A DNA stretch of 7,260 nucleotides, from the NCBI GenBank assembly GCA_937974465.1, contig CALJWY010000318.1:1-7260 (forward strand), read 5' to 3'. Both the position numbers and the translations under genes were made by a program. Source of the stretch: an uncultured Lysobacterales bacterium (lineage in GTDB: Bacteria > Pseudomonadota > Gammaproteobacteria > Xanthomonadales > SZUA-36). Shown here piece by piece: positions 1 through 6,170 of the stretch; the stretch's first letter is position 1; each line of letters starts with the position of its first letter. The notes below the pieces were generated by a model, which ran no database searches, had not been told where the DNA came from, and saw only the letters and a list, made by a program, of their open reading frames with translations.

Positions 1-1260
1 CGCCTCTTCAACCCCCTCAAAACGCCCAATCGGTAAATTAAACTGTTTTCGGATGCGTGCATACGCACCGGTTGCCAGTGATGCCAGCTTTGCGCCACCG
101 GTTGAGGAAGAGGGCAAGGTGATGGCTCGACCAACAGACAGCAGTTCGATGAGCATGCGCCAGCCGTGGCCGGCCATGTCAATGCCGCCAACCAGTGCAT
201 CCAGGGGAACGAATACGTCTTTGCCACGGATAGGCCCGTTGTGGAATGGAACATTCAATGGCAGGTGGCGCGCACCGATTTCCATTCCCGGGGTATCACT
301 GGGAACCAGTGCGACACTGATTCCAAGTTCTTTTTTATCCCCAACCAGTCCATCAGGATCGGAGAGTTTGAAGGCCAAACCAACGATTGTCGCGACCGGG
401 GACAAGGTTATGTAGCGCTTGTCAAAGGTCAGGCTGATACCAAGAACCTGCTTACCTTTGTACTTGCGTTTACAAATAATGCCGGTATCCGGGATCGATG
501 TTGCATCAGAGCCTGCAGTAGGACCTGTTAATCCGAAGCAGGGTATTTCCTCACCTGTGGCGAGACGCGGGAGGTAATAGTTCTTTTGTTCCTCTGTTCC
601 GTAGTGCACCAGGAGTTCGGCCGGACCCAGCGAATTGGGGACAGCCACGGTACTTCCGGTTACCGCGCAAACAGAGGATATTTTCTGCAGCACCGCCCTG
701 TGAGCCAGAGCGGAGATGCCAAGCCCGCCATATTCTTTGGGAATGATCATTCCAAAGAATTTATTTTCCTTCAGGAAGCTCCAGACTTCCGGCGGAAGGT
801 CTGCCAATTCATGAGAAATCTCCCATGGATTTAGCATCTGGCAAAGTTCTTCCACGGGCCCATCAATAAAGGCTTGCTCAGACTCACTCAATCCTGGCCA
901 TTTCTGTTCCAGCAGTGACTCCCAATCAGGATTACCGGCAAATAACTCGCCCTCCCAACCGACTGTTCCCGTCTCCAGCGCTACCTTTTCTGTATCAGAC
1001 AGCGTTGGCAGCATCTTGCGATACATGGACAGGAACGGGGCAGTGAGTCGCTGGCGGCGCAATGGCTTGTAATTTAACGGGATGGCGATAGCCGCAAACA
1101 CGACTGACAGTACCACAATTGCAACGGTTGAAACGCTGGTAAACAGGGCAAAACCAGCCAATACTGCCACCATGCTCAGCGTCCAGTTAAACAGGCTGAA
1201 ACCCCGATACGCTGCGGTCATAGAGACACCCAACAAGCATAAAATCAATATCCAGAACAT
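1..1260 (-). CDS. fadE: FadE-type acyl-CoA dehydrogenase (N-terminal 420 residues; runs off left edge)
   Basis: First step of fatty-acid beta-oxidation: FAD-dependent conversion of acyl-CoA to trans-2-enoyl-CoA at the inner membrane. The frame is open for all 420 codons to the window edge; E. coli FadE is about 814 residues, so roughly half is here. Residues 1-20 and about 26-62 are hydrophobic (membrane anchor), followed by the family's basic linker PLNYKPLRRQR (61-71). Family blocks include GWEGELFAGNPDW (101-113), SHELADLPPEVW (149-160), IIPKEYGGL (172-180), VPNSLGPAELL (207-217), the acyl-CoA dehydrogenase middle block ending TGPTAGSDA (245-253), DKRYITLSP (280-288) and PLNVPFHNGPIRGKDVFVP (334-352). 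The ATG at 1260 is preceded by GGAGGT (1274-1269 on this strand) with an 8-base spacer. It is divergent from a TetR-family regulator, suggesting local control. Family assignment is firm; chain-length preference cannot be read. Confidence 0.95.
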   Translation of the reverse strand, partial: MFWILILCLLGVSMTAAYRGFSLFNWTLSMVAVLAGFALFTSVSTVAIVVLSVVFAAIAIPLNYKPLRRQRLTAPFLSMYRKMLPTLSDTEKVALETGTVGWEGELFAGNPDWESLLEQKWPGLSESEQAFIDGPVEELCQMLNPWEISHELADLPPEVWSFLKENKFFGMIIPKEYGGLGISALAHRAVLQKISSVCAVTGSTVAVPNSLGPAELLVHYGTEEQKNYYLPRLATGEEIPCFGLTGPTAGSDATSIPDTGIICKRKYKGKQVLGISLTFDKRYITLSPVATIVGLAFKLSDPDGLVGDKKELGISVALVPSDTPGMEIGARHLPLNVPFHNGPIRGKDVFVPLDALVGGIDMAGHGWRMLIELLSVGRAITLPSSSTGGAKLASLATGAYARIRKQFNLPIGRFEGVEEA

Positions 1261-1490
1261 TGCAATTTACCTCCAAAAATTTCTTTGGCGTTTTCCCATG
1301 GAGTGGCCAGTTGATGCACCAGTTCGTCTAATGGGCACCTAAATATAGACCGCGACAGAAAAACTACGTTTCCATACGGATGAGTATGGTAAAGTCTCTG
1401 GCAGGAGTCAACCTCTATCTATGGTGTAACGAATCGCCTTTGTCGGTTATGCTTAACAGTTCACTTTGCGGGGAATGTCAGGACAGTATT
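1261..1490. promoter_or_regulatory. Divergent intergenic region between fadE and the TetR-family regulator
   Basis: This 230-base gap must hold the promoters for both divergent genes. The fadE ribosome-binding site (GGAGGT on the minus strand) lies at its left end and an AGGA site for the regulator at 1480-1483. A weak minus-strand -10-like TATATT lies at 1347-1342, but no good -35 partner is visible. The clearest element is the inverted repeat at 1372-1389. No convincing protein-coding content was seen apart from the open frame extending upstream of the regulator start. Confidence 0.5.
1372..1389. promoter_or_regulatory. Candidate TetR-family operator: inverted repeat CCATAC-N6-GTATGG
   Basis: Perfect 6-bp arms are separated by GGATGA, with further TT/AA symmetry two positions out on each side after one mismatch, giving a dyad of about 24 bp. 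The size and symmetry suit the two-fold symmetric sites bound by TetR-family dimers, and the dyad lies between two divergent genes, one of which encodes such a regulator. On the fadE side it sits just upstream of the only -10-like sequence. It does not resemble the PsrA-type motif as I recall it (a short GAAAC/GTTTC-like dyad) nor the E. coli FadR site. Binding is inferred, not shown. Confidence 0.5.
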
Positions 1491-2078
1491 GTGGCACCAT
1501 CAGCGTTGAAGAAAAAAGAACGATCGAAGCTCAGTGCCGGGGATTGGGAACAGCAGGCCCTGGTGTTGATCGCAGAGCAGGGCATAAGGGCAGTTGCTGT
1601 TGAATCATTAGCCAGGCGCATGGGTGTGACCAAGGGCAGCTTTTACTGGCATTTTCCCAATCGCGATGCACTGATTGAGCAATCATTGTTGCGATGGGAG
1701 AAACATGATGCGACCAATTTGAAGACATCCCTGGGTGCCATTTCAGACCCGCGTGAGAGACTGCGGTCATTTTTTATTCGCACCAGCAGAGAAAAACTTA
1801 CCCACGATGTCTACAGCTCCCTGTGCATGGCCTCGGATCATCCGAAGGTGGAACCTCTGCTGGAGAGGGTTGCAGAGCGCCGAATGAGCCAGATTGAAGC
1901 GGCTTTTGCAGAAATCGGTTTTGATTCTGCCGAAGCATCGCACAGGGCCCGCTTGACATATTCGGCTTACCTGGGCTTCCTGCAGTTGCAAAGACAGCAC
2001 CAGGCGCCCAACTTGAGTTCCGAGGAGTTTGAGGGTTATATGGCTCATGTCATAGCAACATTAATCCCTGAAAAATAG
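1491..2078 (+). CDS. TetR/AcrR-family transcriptional regulator, divergent from fadE
   Basis: A DNA-binding repressor-type protein of 195 residues if started at GTG 1491. The TetR N-terminal helix-turn-helix domain spans about residues 17-63: WEQQALVLIAEQGIRAVAVE, then LARRMGVTKGSFYWHFPNRDALIE, where VTKGSFYWHF (46-55) is the typical recognition-helix block. The C-terminal part (about 70-195) is helical and would hold the ligand pocket and dimer interface; it is not recognisable by motif. The frame is open back to ATG 1380 (232 residues), but that start and ATG 1386 fall inside the inverted repeat, ATG 1449 lacks a ribosome-binding site, and the extra N-terminal residues are unlike the family. 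GTG 1491 has AGGA at 1480-1483 with a 7-base spacer and gives a usual TetR length. Its position suggests it controls fadE and itself, perhaps in response to an acyl-CoA; ligand unknown. Confidence 0.88.
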   Translation: MAPSALKKKERSKLSAGDWEQQALVLIAEQGIRAVAVESLARRMGVTKGSFYWHFPNRDALIEQSLLRWEKHDATNLKTSLGAISDPRERLRSFFIRTSREKLTHDVYSSLCMASDHPKVEPLLERVAERRMSQIEAAFAEIGFDSAEASHRARLTYSAYLGFLQLQRQHQAPNLSSEEFEGYMAHVIATLIPEK

Positions 2079-2092
2079 CATGATTTCCTTCT

Positions 2093-2138
2093 GGATAGCC
2101 TTGCAGAACGTTGATAAATTCAAGTCGAAGGACTATCC
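2093..2138. repeat. Imperfect inverted repeat overlapping the pckG promoter
   Basis: GGATAGCCTT (2093-2102) pairs with AAGGaCTATCC (2128-2138), 10 bp with a single extra A at 2132. The right arm overlaps the proposed -10 hexamer and the left arm lies upstream of the proposed -35. It could be an operator or a cruciform-capable repeat. No T-run follows it, so it is not an evident terminator for the upstream regulator gene. Confidence 0.4.
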
Positions 2139-2139
2139 T
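2111..2139 (+). promoter_or_regulatory. Candidate sigma70 promoter for pckG
   Basis: TTGATA (2111-2116, 5 of 6 to consensus), a 17-base spacer, and TATCCT (2134-2139, 4 of 6). Transcription would start near 2146, leaving a leader of about 34 bases before the GTG start. The spacing is optimal and the position sensible, but the hexamers alone are not proof. Confidence 0.5.
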
Positions 2140-2179
2140 GCCCGCCATCAAATTAGTATAAAAATTATGAGGTAGCGAC

Positions 2180-3928
2180 GTGACAAGTAACGAGATATTG
2201 AAGCAATGGGTTAAAGAGGTCAGCGAACTGACTCGCCCTGATAATATCCATTGGTGTACCGGTAGCGCTGAAGAAAACAAGCAATTGATCGACGGTATGC
2301 TGGAAACCGGGGATTTCATCGAGCTTAACCAGGACAAAAACCCAAACTGTTATTTGCACCGGTCAGATCCAAGTGACGTGGCCAGGGTAGAGCACCTGAC
2401 CTTCATCTGTACGTCCGAGGAAGAAGACGCAGGACCAAACAATCTCTGGATGGATCCCGTTGAAGCCAAGGCCAAGATGCGTGATTTGTACGCCGGCTGT
2501 ATGCAGGGTCGGACGCTTTACGTGATTCCCTATTGCATGGGTCCGATCGACTCACCCTTGTCACGTTGTGGTGTAGAGATTACAGACAGTCCTTATGTTG
2601 TTGTTAATATGAGGATTATGACCCGCATGGGTAGTGGGGCCCTGGCCCGTATCGAGCACGAGGGACATTTCATCAAAGGTCTGCATTCCGTTGGTGAACT
2701 GGATCCGGAACGGCGCTTTATCATGCATTTCCCTGAAGACCTGATGATCCAGAGTTTTGGCTCAGGTTATGGCGGTAACGCATTGCTGGGCAAAAAGTGC
2801 CACGCATTGAGAATCGCCAGCTACCAGGCTCGTACCGAGGGTTGGCTGGCCGAGCATATGCTCATTGTAGGTATCGAAAACCCGCAGGGTGAAACGCACT
2901 ACATTGCGGGTGCTTTTCCCTCGGCTTGTGGTAAAACCAATCTCGCCATGCTGATTCCGCCGGCCGAGTATGAGGGCTGGAAGGTCTGGACAGTGGGTGA
3001 CGATATCTGCTGGATGCAACCCGGCGAGGATGGGCGTTTGTGGGCAGTCAACCCGGAAGCGGGTTTCTTTGGTGTGGCTCCGGGCACTGGCAAAAGCACC
3101 AACCCCAATGCGCTGGCCTCGATTGAGACGGACGCCATATTCACCAATGTTGGTGTGACCGCCGAGAATCAGCCCTGGTGGGAGGGCAAGGATGACGGGA
3201 TACCGGTCACCGACTGGCATGGCAACCCATACGATCCTGACGTTGGGCCTGCTGCACATCCAAATTCACGCTTTACCGTGTCCATGAAGCGCTGCCCTTC
3301 CTATTCGGATAAAGCAGAAGCCCAAAGGGGTGTGCCCATTTCAGCCATCGTATTTGGTGGCAGAAGGGAAAGGTTGGTGCCCCTGCTCATGAAAAGTAAA
3401 TCCTGGGAGCATGGTGTCCTGCTGGGTGCCAGCATGGCTTCTGAAACCACGGCTGCAAACATTGGCGCGGTTGGTGTTGTGAGACGCGATCCGATGGCCA
3501 TGAAGCCATTCTGTGGATATAACTTTGCTGATTACTGGGCGCATTGGTTGTCATTTACCGATCGCGCCAGCAATTTACCCCCCGTATTTCATGTGAACTG
3601 GTTCAGGAAAGACGAGGATGGGAAGTTCATGTGGCCGGGCTTTGGTGAAAATATGCGCGTGTTGGAGTGGGTCATCAACAACATCAAGGGCAATGTTGAG
3701 TCCAGGGACACTGCCATTGGTGGTATGCCGTACCTTGATGACATCAATACCAGTGGCCTGGATACAGACAAGCAAACCCTGGAGGCCTTGCTCGAGGTTG
3801 ATGCTGAAGCCTGGCTGGCTGAAACAGAGCAGATTCGCGAGTATTTACAAAGCTATGGTGAGAGGCTGCCGGATCAGATGCTGGTGGAACTGGACAAGGT
3901 TGCAGAGGCTTTGAAAGAAACCTCTTAG
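2180..3928 (+). CDS. pckG: Phosphoenolpyruvate carboxykinase (GTP-dependent)
   Basis: Cytosolic enzyme (EC 4.1.1.32) converting oxaloacetate and GTP to phosphoenolpyruvate, CO2 and GDP, the entry step of gluconeogenesis from TCA intermediates. The 582 residues are near the usual length of the GTP class. Visible motifs: RVEH with substrate-binding Arg69; GYGGNALLGKKCHALR (196-211) with metal-binding Lys206; AEH with His226; the P-loop FPSACGKTN (246-254) carrying the class-typical reactive Cys250, Lys252 and Thr253; GDDICWM (273-279) with metal-binding Asp274/275; FGGRRE (392-397); and the guanine pocket aromatics Phe475, Phe483 and Phe488 in the NWFRKDE to WPGFGEN region. The roles are transferred from the rat enzyme by alignment from memory. 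The start is GTG, with GAGG at 2169-2172 and a 7-base spacer. It stands alone as a transcription unit, with its own promoter candidate and a strong terminator. It is the GTP type rather than the ATP-type PckA of enteric bacteria. Confidence 0.97.
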   Translation: MTSNEILKQWVKEVSELTRPDNIHWCTGSAEENKQLIDGMLETGDFIELNQDKNPNCYLHRSDPSDVARVEHLTFICTSEEEDAGPNNLWMDPVEAKAKMRDLYAGCMQGRTLYVIPYCMGPIDSPLSRCGVEITDSPYVVVNMRIMTRMGSGALARIEHEGHFIKGLHSVGELDPERRFIMHFPEDLMIQSFGSGYGGNALLGKKCHALRIASYQARTEGWLAEHMLIVGIENPQGETHYIAGAFPSACGKTNLAMLIPPAEYEGWKVWTVGDDICWMQPGEDGRLWAVNPEAGFFGVAPGTGKSTNPNALASIETDAIFTNVGVTAENQPWWEGKDDGIPVTDWHGNPYDPDVGPAAHPNSRFTVSMKRCPSYSDKAEAQRGVPISAIVFGGRRERLVPLLMKSKSWEHGVLLGASMASETTAANIGAVGVVRRDPMAMKPFCGYNFADYWAHWLSFTDRASNLPPVFHVNWFRKDEDGKFMWPGFGENMRVLEWVINNIKGNVESRDTAIGGMPYLDDINTSGLDTDKQTLEALLEVDAEAWLAETEQIREYLQSYGERLPDQMLVELDKVAEALKETS

Positions 3929-3942
3929 TCAGAAGTTAAAAC

Positions 3943-3979
3943 AACGGGCTGCCCTCTTCGCGAGAGCAGCCCGTTTTTT
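3943..3979 (+). terminator. Rho-independent terminator of pckG, probably bidirectional
   Basis: Stem AACGGGCTGC (3943-3952) pairs with GCAGCCCGTT (3966-3975), continued past one C·A mismatch by CTC/GAG, with loop TTCGC (3957-3961). A run of six T (3974-3979) follows. It starts 14 bases after the pckG stop. Read leftward it lies 7 bases beyond the stop of the convergent glycine-zipper gene and is followed there by a TTGTTTT tract, so it likely serves both. Confidence 0.92.
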
Positions 3980-3982
3980 ATT

Positions 3983-4570
3983 TCAGGTATCGCATAAAAT
4001 CGAGATTTTCCGGAAAGCGCGGTCCATCGCTTCATCGGTCTCAGCGGCAGAAAGCTCCTGTTTTGCGGCCACGCATTCCTGCGCTTCTTCAAGCATTTCA
4101 TCCTGCAACTCAGCCACGACATCTGCAGATGCCGGATCACAATAGGTGCTTGCCACACGCCGGATATTGGCATTGCCTCCACCCGGGTTCTCCACGATTA
4201 CGCAATCATCCACCTGGATTTCTGTCTGGTCGGAGATAATCACGATTGAACCGGTGGCCGTTTGTACCTGGTACTCACGGGCATCACGACTACCTTGCGC
4301 AGAGGATGTCATGGCGCCACCCACAACGGCACCGGTAGCAGCTCTTCTGAACTTGCTTCCCGAGGATTTTCCCTTGCCTGTATACAAACCGACTGCGCCA
4401 CCGACCAATGCTCCCTTGGGTGCTGCAGATTGCTCCTTGATATACTTGGATCCAACCACGACCCCATACTGAATCTGTATGGACTGTCCGCTTCTTTGCG
4501 CCATCAATGGACCGCTGATTAAAGTCAAAAATATCGTTAAAAAAGTGATCTTTAAATATAAGGTTTTCAA
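3983..4570 (-). CDS. Secreted glycine-zipper protein (SlyB-like architecture)
   Basis: Predicted exported envelope protein of 195 residues; precise function unknown. Signal peptide about 1-24, MKTLYLK then a hydrophobic core, cleavage at LMA/Q; there is no lipobox Cys, unlike the SlyB/Pcp lipoproteins. Residues 53-86 form a glycine zipper (GALVGGAVG ... AATGAVVGGA), a segment expected to pack in or on a membrane. Residues 99-145 (YQVQTATGSIVIISD ... DDCVIVEN) resemble the beta-rich C-terminal domain of SlyB-like proteins. An acidic helical tail follows (about 147-189). Four Cys (123, 144, 166, 193) could form disulfides. I chose TTG 4570 because GGAG lies 7 bases upstream and it gives a clean signal peptide; a TTG at 4588 overlapping the previous stop lacks this. 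It starts 14 bases after the beta-barrel gene, so the two are almost certainly cotranscribed. Confidence 0.75.
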   Translation of the reverse strand: MKTLYLKITFLTIFLTLISGPLMAQRSGQSIQIQYGVVVGSKYIKEQSAAPKGALVGGAVGLYTGKGKSSGSKFRRAATGAVVGGAMTSSAQGSRDAREYQVQTATGSIVIISDQTEIQVDDCVIVENPGGGNANIRRVASTYCDPASADVVAELQDEMLEEAQECVAAKQELSAAETDEAMDRAFRKISILCDT

Positions 4571-4584
4571 TTCAATACTCCAGT

Positions 4585-5328
4585 TCAATTAAATTCGTAA
4601 CCAATCACTGCGCCGTAATATTTGAGATCCAGGGCTACCGGCGCGGTGCTGTTATTCTGCGAATAGTCAACGCCCCACAGTCGAAAACCCAATAGCAGAC
4701 GGTTGTTGCTGGCAAAGCGGCGACCGAAGGTGGCAGCGAGGGTCCAGGGAAGGTCAGAGCCACCGGTTCCCACTGTCCCATAGAAGTCAAAGTCCCAGTT
4801 ACGGCTTATTGGGTTGTGTGTCTTTATGCCTACAAAGTAGTCCCACCAGTCCGGGCCTGAGACCCTGGTTTCGAGGCGACCCGGGTTCATCCTGGTTTTC
4901 ATGTCCGTCATCCGGGCACCCAGCACCAACGCAGGACCGCCAGGTCCTTTCCAATAGTAGTTGTAAGCTGTCTCGAAGATGTTTACCGTCAGCTTGGTGG
5001 AAAGCTCAGCACCCGGCAAGAATGGCGGGCTGGGTAACGTGGAAGGTTCTGGCCTCAAGCGCAGATATGTGTAGTCAAAATGAACAGAATGATCACTCTT
5101 TCCAAACTCAGCATAAACCTGGCCGGCAAGTTCCATGTTGCTCAGGATGTCGCTAAAACTGACGTCAACATCCTGCTTAATCGGGCCAATTGACACATCG
5201 CCGCTCATGTTAATTCCCCACAAATACGGGGCGATTTTCCAATTCCACGAATCTGCGTCCTGCGCCTGCAGGGGCGAACTGCCGGCTAGCAAGATAAATG
5301 CAACGATCCGAATCCAATTCATAATCAT
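4585..5328 (-). CDS. Predicted outer-membrane beta-barrel protein, uncharacterised
   Basis: 247 residues. Signal peptide about 1-22 (basic Arg7, hydrophobic core, cleavage at LQA/Q). The mature part has the alternating pattern of amphipathic strands with aromatic girdles: WNWKIAPYLWGINMSG (28-43), VYAEFGKSDHSVHFDYTYLRL (71-91), AYNYYWKGPGGPALVLGARM (121-140), WWDYFVGIKT (161-170), WDFDFYGTVGTGG (178-190), LAATFGRRF (197-205), LLLGFRLWGVDYS (211-223) and the end YYGAVIGYEFN. The final strand is aromatic-rich as in BAM substrates, though it ends in Asn rather than Phe. The APYLWG start and the FGRRF/GFRLWGVDY end resemble a widespread family of unnamed proteobacterial outer-membrane proteins. 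No enzymatic residues are recognisable, so a structural or channel role is a guess. ATG 5328 has AGGAG at 5339-5335 with a 6-base spacer. It is first in a pair with the glycine-zipper gene and divergent from the ECF operon. Confidence 0.78.
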   Translation of the reverse strand: MIMNWIRIVAFILLAGSSPLQAQDADSWNWKIAPYLWGINMSGDVSIGPIKQDVDVSFSDILSNMELAGQVYAEFGKSDHSVHFDYTYLRLRPEPSTLPSPPFLPGAELSTKLTVNIFETAYNYYWKGPGGPALVLGARMTDMKTRMNPGRLETRVSGPDWWDYFVGIKTHNPISRNWDFDFYGTVGTGGSDLPWTLAATFGRRFASNNRLLLGFRLWGVDYSQNNSTAPVALDLKYYGAVIGYEFN

Positions 5329-5366
5329 TAATATCTCCTATATCGCTTCTAATGGGAAGCAGCCAA

Positions 5367-5396
5367 AAAATACCACTTCAGCAAGTGTATTGACGA
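5367..5396 (-). promoter_or_regulatory. Weak candidate promoter for the beta-barrel / glycine-zipper pair
   Basis: On the minus strand, an extended -10 TGGTATTTT (TATTTT at 5372-5367) is preceded at 18 bases by TCGTCA (5396-5391), 4 of 6 to the -35 consensus. The leader to ATG 5328 would be about 32 bases. A short inverted repeat, CACTT-CAGC-AAGTG (5374-5387), lies in the spacer and could be a regulator site. The match is modest. Confidence 0.3.
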
Positions 5397-5466
5397 TATA
5401 TACTCAAGGACAGAGGAATCTTTATCAACCCAAATTTAAGTCTGATATTCAGGGCACAGGGTATTG

Positions 5467-5509
5467 CTTGATTCCAGCTGAAAAATCCTAAAGCCTGATA
5501 GGAATCAAG
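5467..5509. repeat. Inverted repeat CTTGATTCC ... GGAATCAAG upstream of the ECF operon
   Basis: Perfect 9-bp arms at 5467-5475 and 5501-5509 around a 25-base centre. The arms place GGAATC pointing outward on each strand. GGAA-containing elements are common as -35 regions of ECF promoters, so the repeat could be a promoter or operator element; no clear matching -10 is seen. Repeat is certain, role is not. Confidence 0.55.
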
Positions 5510-5514
5510 TCATA

Positions 5515-5546
5515 TCAGCCAGGTTTAAACCCTTTTGCCTGGCTGA
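5515..5546. repeat. Inverted repeat TCAGCCAGG ... CCTGGCTGA upstream of the ECF sigma gene
   Basis: Perfect 9-bp arms at 5515-5523 and 5538-5546 with a 14-base centre containing TTTAAA. It starts 6 bases after the previous repeat and ends 31 bases before the proposed sigma start. If transcribed it would form a stable hairpin in the 5' leader; no T-run follows on either strand, so a simple terminator is unlikely. Confidence 0.55.
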
Positions 5547-5577
5547 CATCTAAATCTATATGGGAGGAATGCAAGCG

Positions 5578-6153
5578 GTGACAAGTTGGCAGCAAGACAA
5601 AGATGATTTGTCCGCTACCGAGGCAGACTGGGTTGATAAAGCCCGGAACGGTGACCGCCATGCATTTGAGAAGCTCTATCGCAGTCATTGTGGAAGGATT
5701 TACGCACTTTGCTGGCGTATGTGTGGCGGCGATGTATCTCTGGCCGAGGACATGGTGCAGGAAGCGTTTGTCAGGGCATGGAACAAGCTAGACCTGTTCC
5801 GTGGTGAGAGCAAGTTTGGTACCTGGCTGCACCGCTTGGCGGTCAACGTGGTTTTGAGCGATCGCCGTATAAGGGTGAAACGCGTGGGACGTGAGCAGGA
5901 GTTGGGTGAGGCTGTCGAGCGCACGCTGGTCGGTGAACGGGATGTGTTTGCGGGCTTGAGAAAAGACCTTGAGGCAGCCATTTCCGGCCTGCCTGAAAGA
6001 GCCAGAACCGTGCTGGTGTTATATGACATTGAAGGCTACCAGCACCAGGAGATTGCAGAAATGACCGGTATGGCGGTTGGTTCTTCAAAGGCACAGTTAC
6101 ACCGTGCCAGGAAATTGGTCCGGGAAATATTGGAAGACTCAGAAAGTATCTGA
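5578..6153 (+). CDS. ECF-family RNA polymerase sigma factor (sigma70 superfamily)
   Basis: An alternative sigma factor of 191 residues with sigma2 and sigma4 domains and no sigma3. Region 2 spans about residues 24-99: DRHAFEKLYRSHCGRIYALC, then AEDMVQEAFVRAWNKLD (core-binding and -10 region 2.4) and FGTWLHRLAVNVVLSDRRIR. After a charged linker, region 4 spans about 130-182: LPERARTVLVLYDIEGYQHQEIAEMTG and the recognition helix block VGSSKAQLHRARK. The frame is open to ATG 5560 (197 residues), which has no ribosome-binding site. A strong GGGAGGA at 5562-5568 lies 1 base from ATG 5569, too close to serve it, and about 10 bases from GTG 5578, so GTG 5578 is preferred; ATG 5560 remains possible. 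The downstream membrane anti-sigma-like gene (17-base gap) is the usual partner arrangement. Signal and target promoters are unknown. Confidence 0.93.
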   Translation: MTSWQQDKDDLSATEADWVDKARNGDRHAFEKLYRSHCGRIYALCWRMCGGDVSLAEDMVQEAFVRAWNKLDLFRGESKFGTWLHRLAVNVVLSDRRIRVKRVGREQELGEAVERTLVGERDVFAGLRKDLEAAISGLPERARTVLVLYDIEGYQHQEIAEMTGMAVGSSKAQLHRARKLVREILEDSESI

Positions 6154-6170
6154 ATGGAATTGACGACGAT

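Noticed and set aside
53..834. Rightward open frames of 80-120 codons across 53-834
   Set aside because: They lie opposite the fadE coding strand, which has clear family motifs throughout; they have no family resemblance.
2158..2163. TATAAA as an alternative -10 for pckG
   Set aside because: Transcription would begin at or within the ribosome-binding site, leaving no usable leader.
2762..3771. Leftward open frames inside pckG, the longest 165 codons
   Set aside because: They are antisense to a gene with conserved motifs over its full length and show no independent protein features.
5415..5445. GGAATCT ... TCTGA as a sigmaE-type promoter
   Set aside because: The spacer is about three bases longer than in known sigmaE promoters and the -35 deviates from GGAACTT, so it was not listed as a feature.
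5135..5491. Rightward 118-codon frame spanning the barrel gene's start and the divergent gap
   Set aside because: Its first half is antisense to the signal peptide region of a well-supported gene, the rest covers promoter and inverted repeat sequence, and it shows no recognisable protein features.
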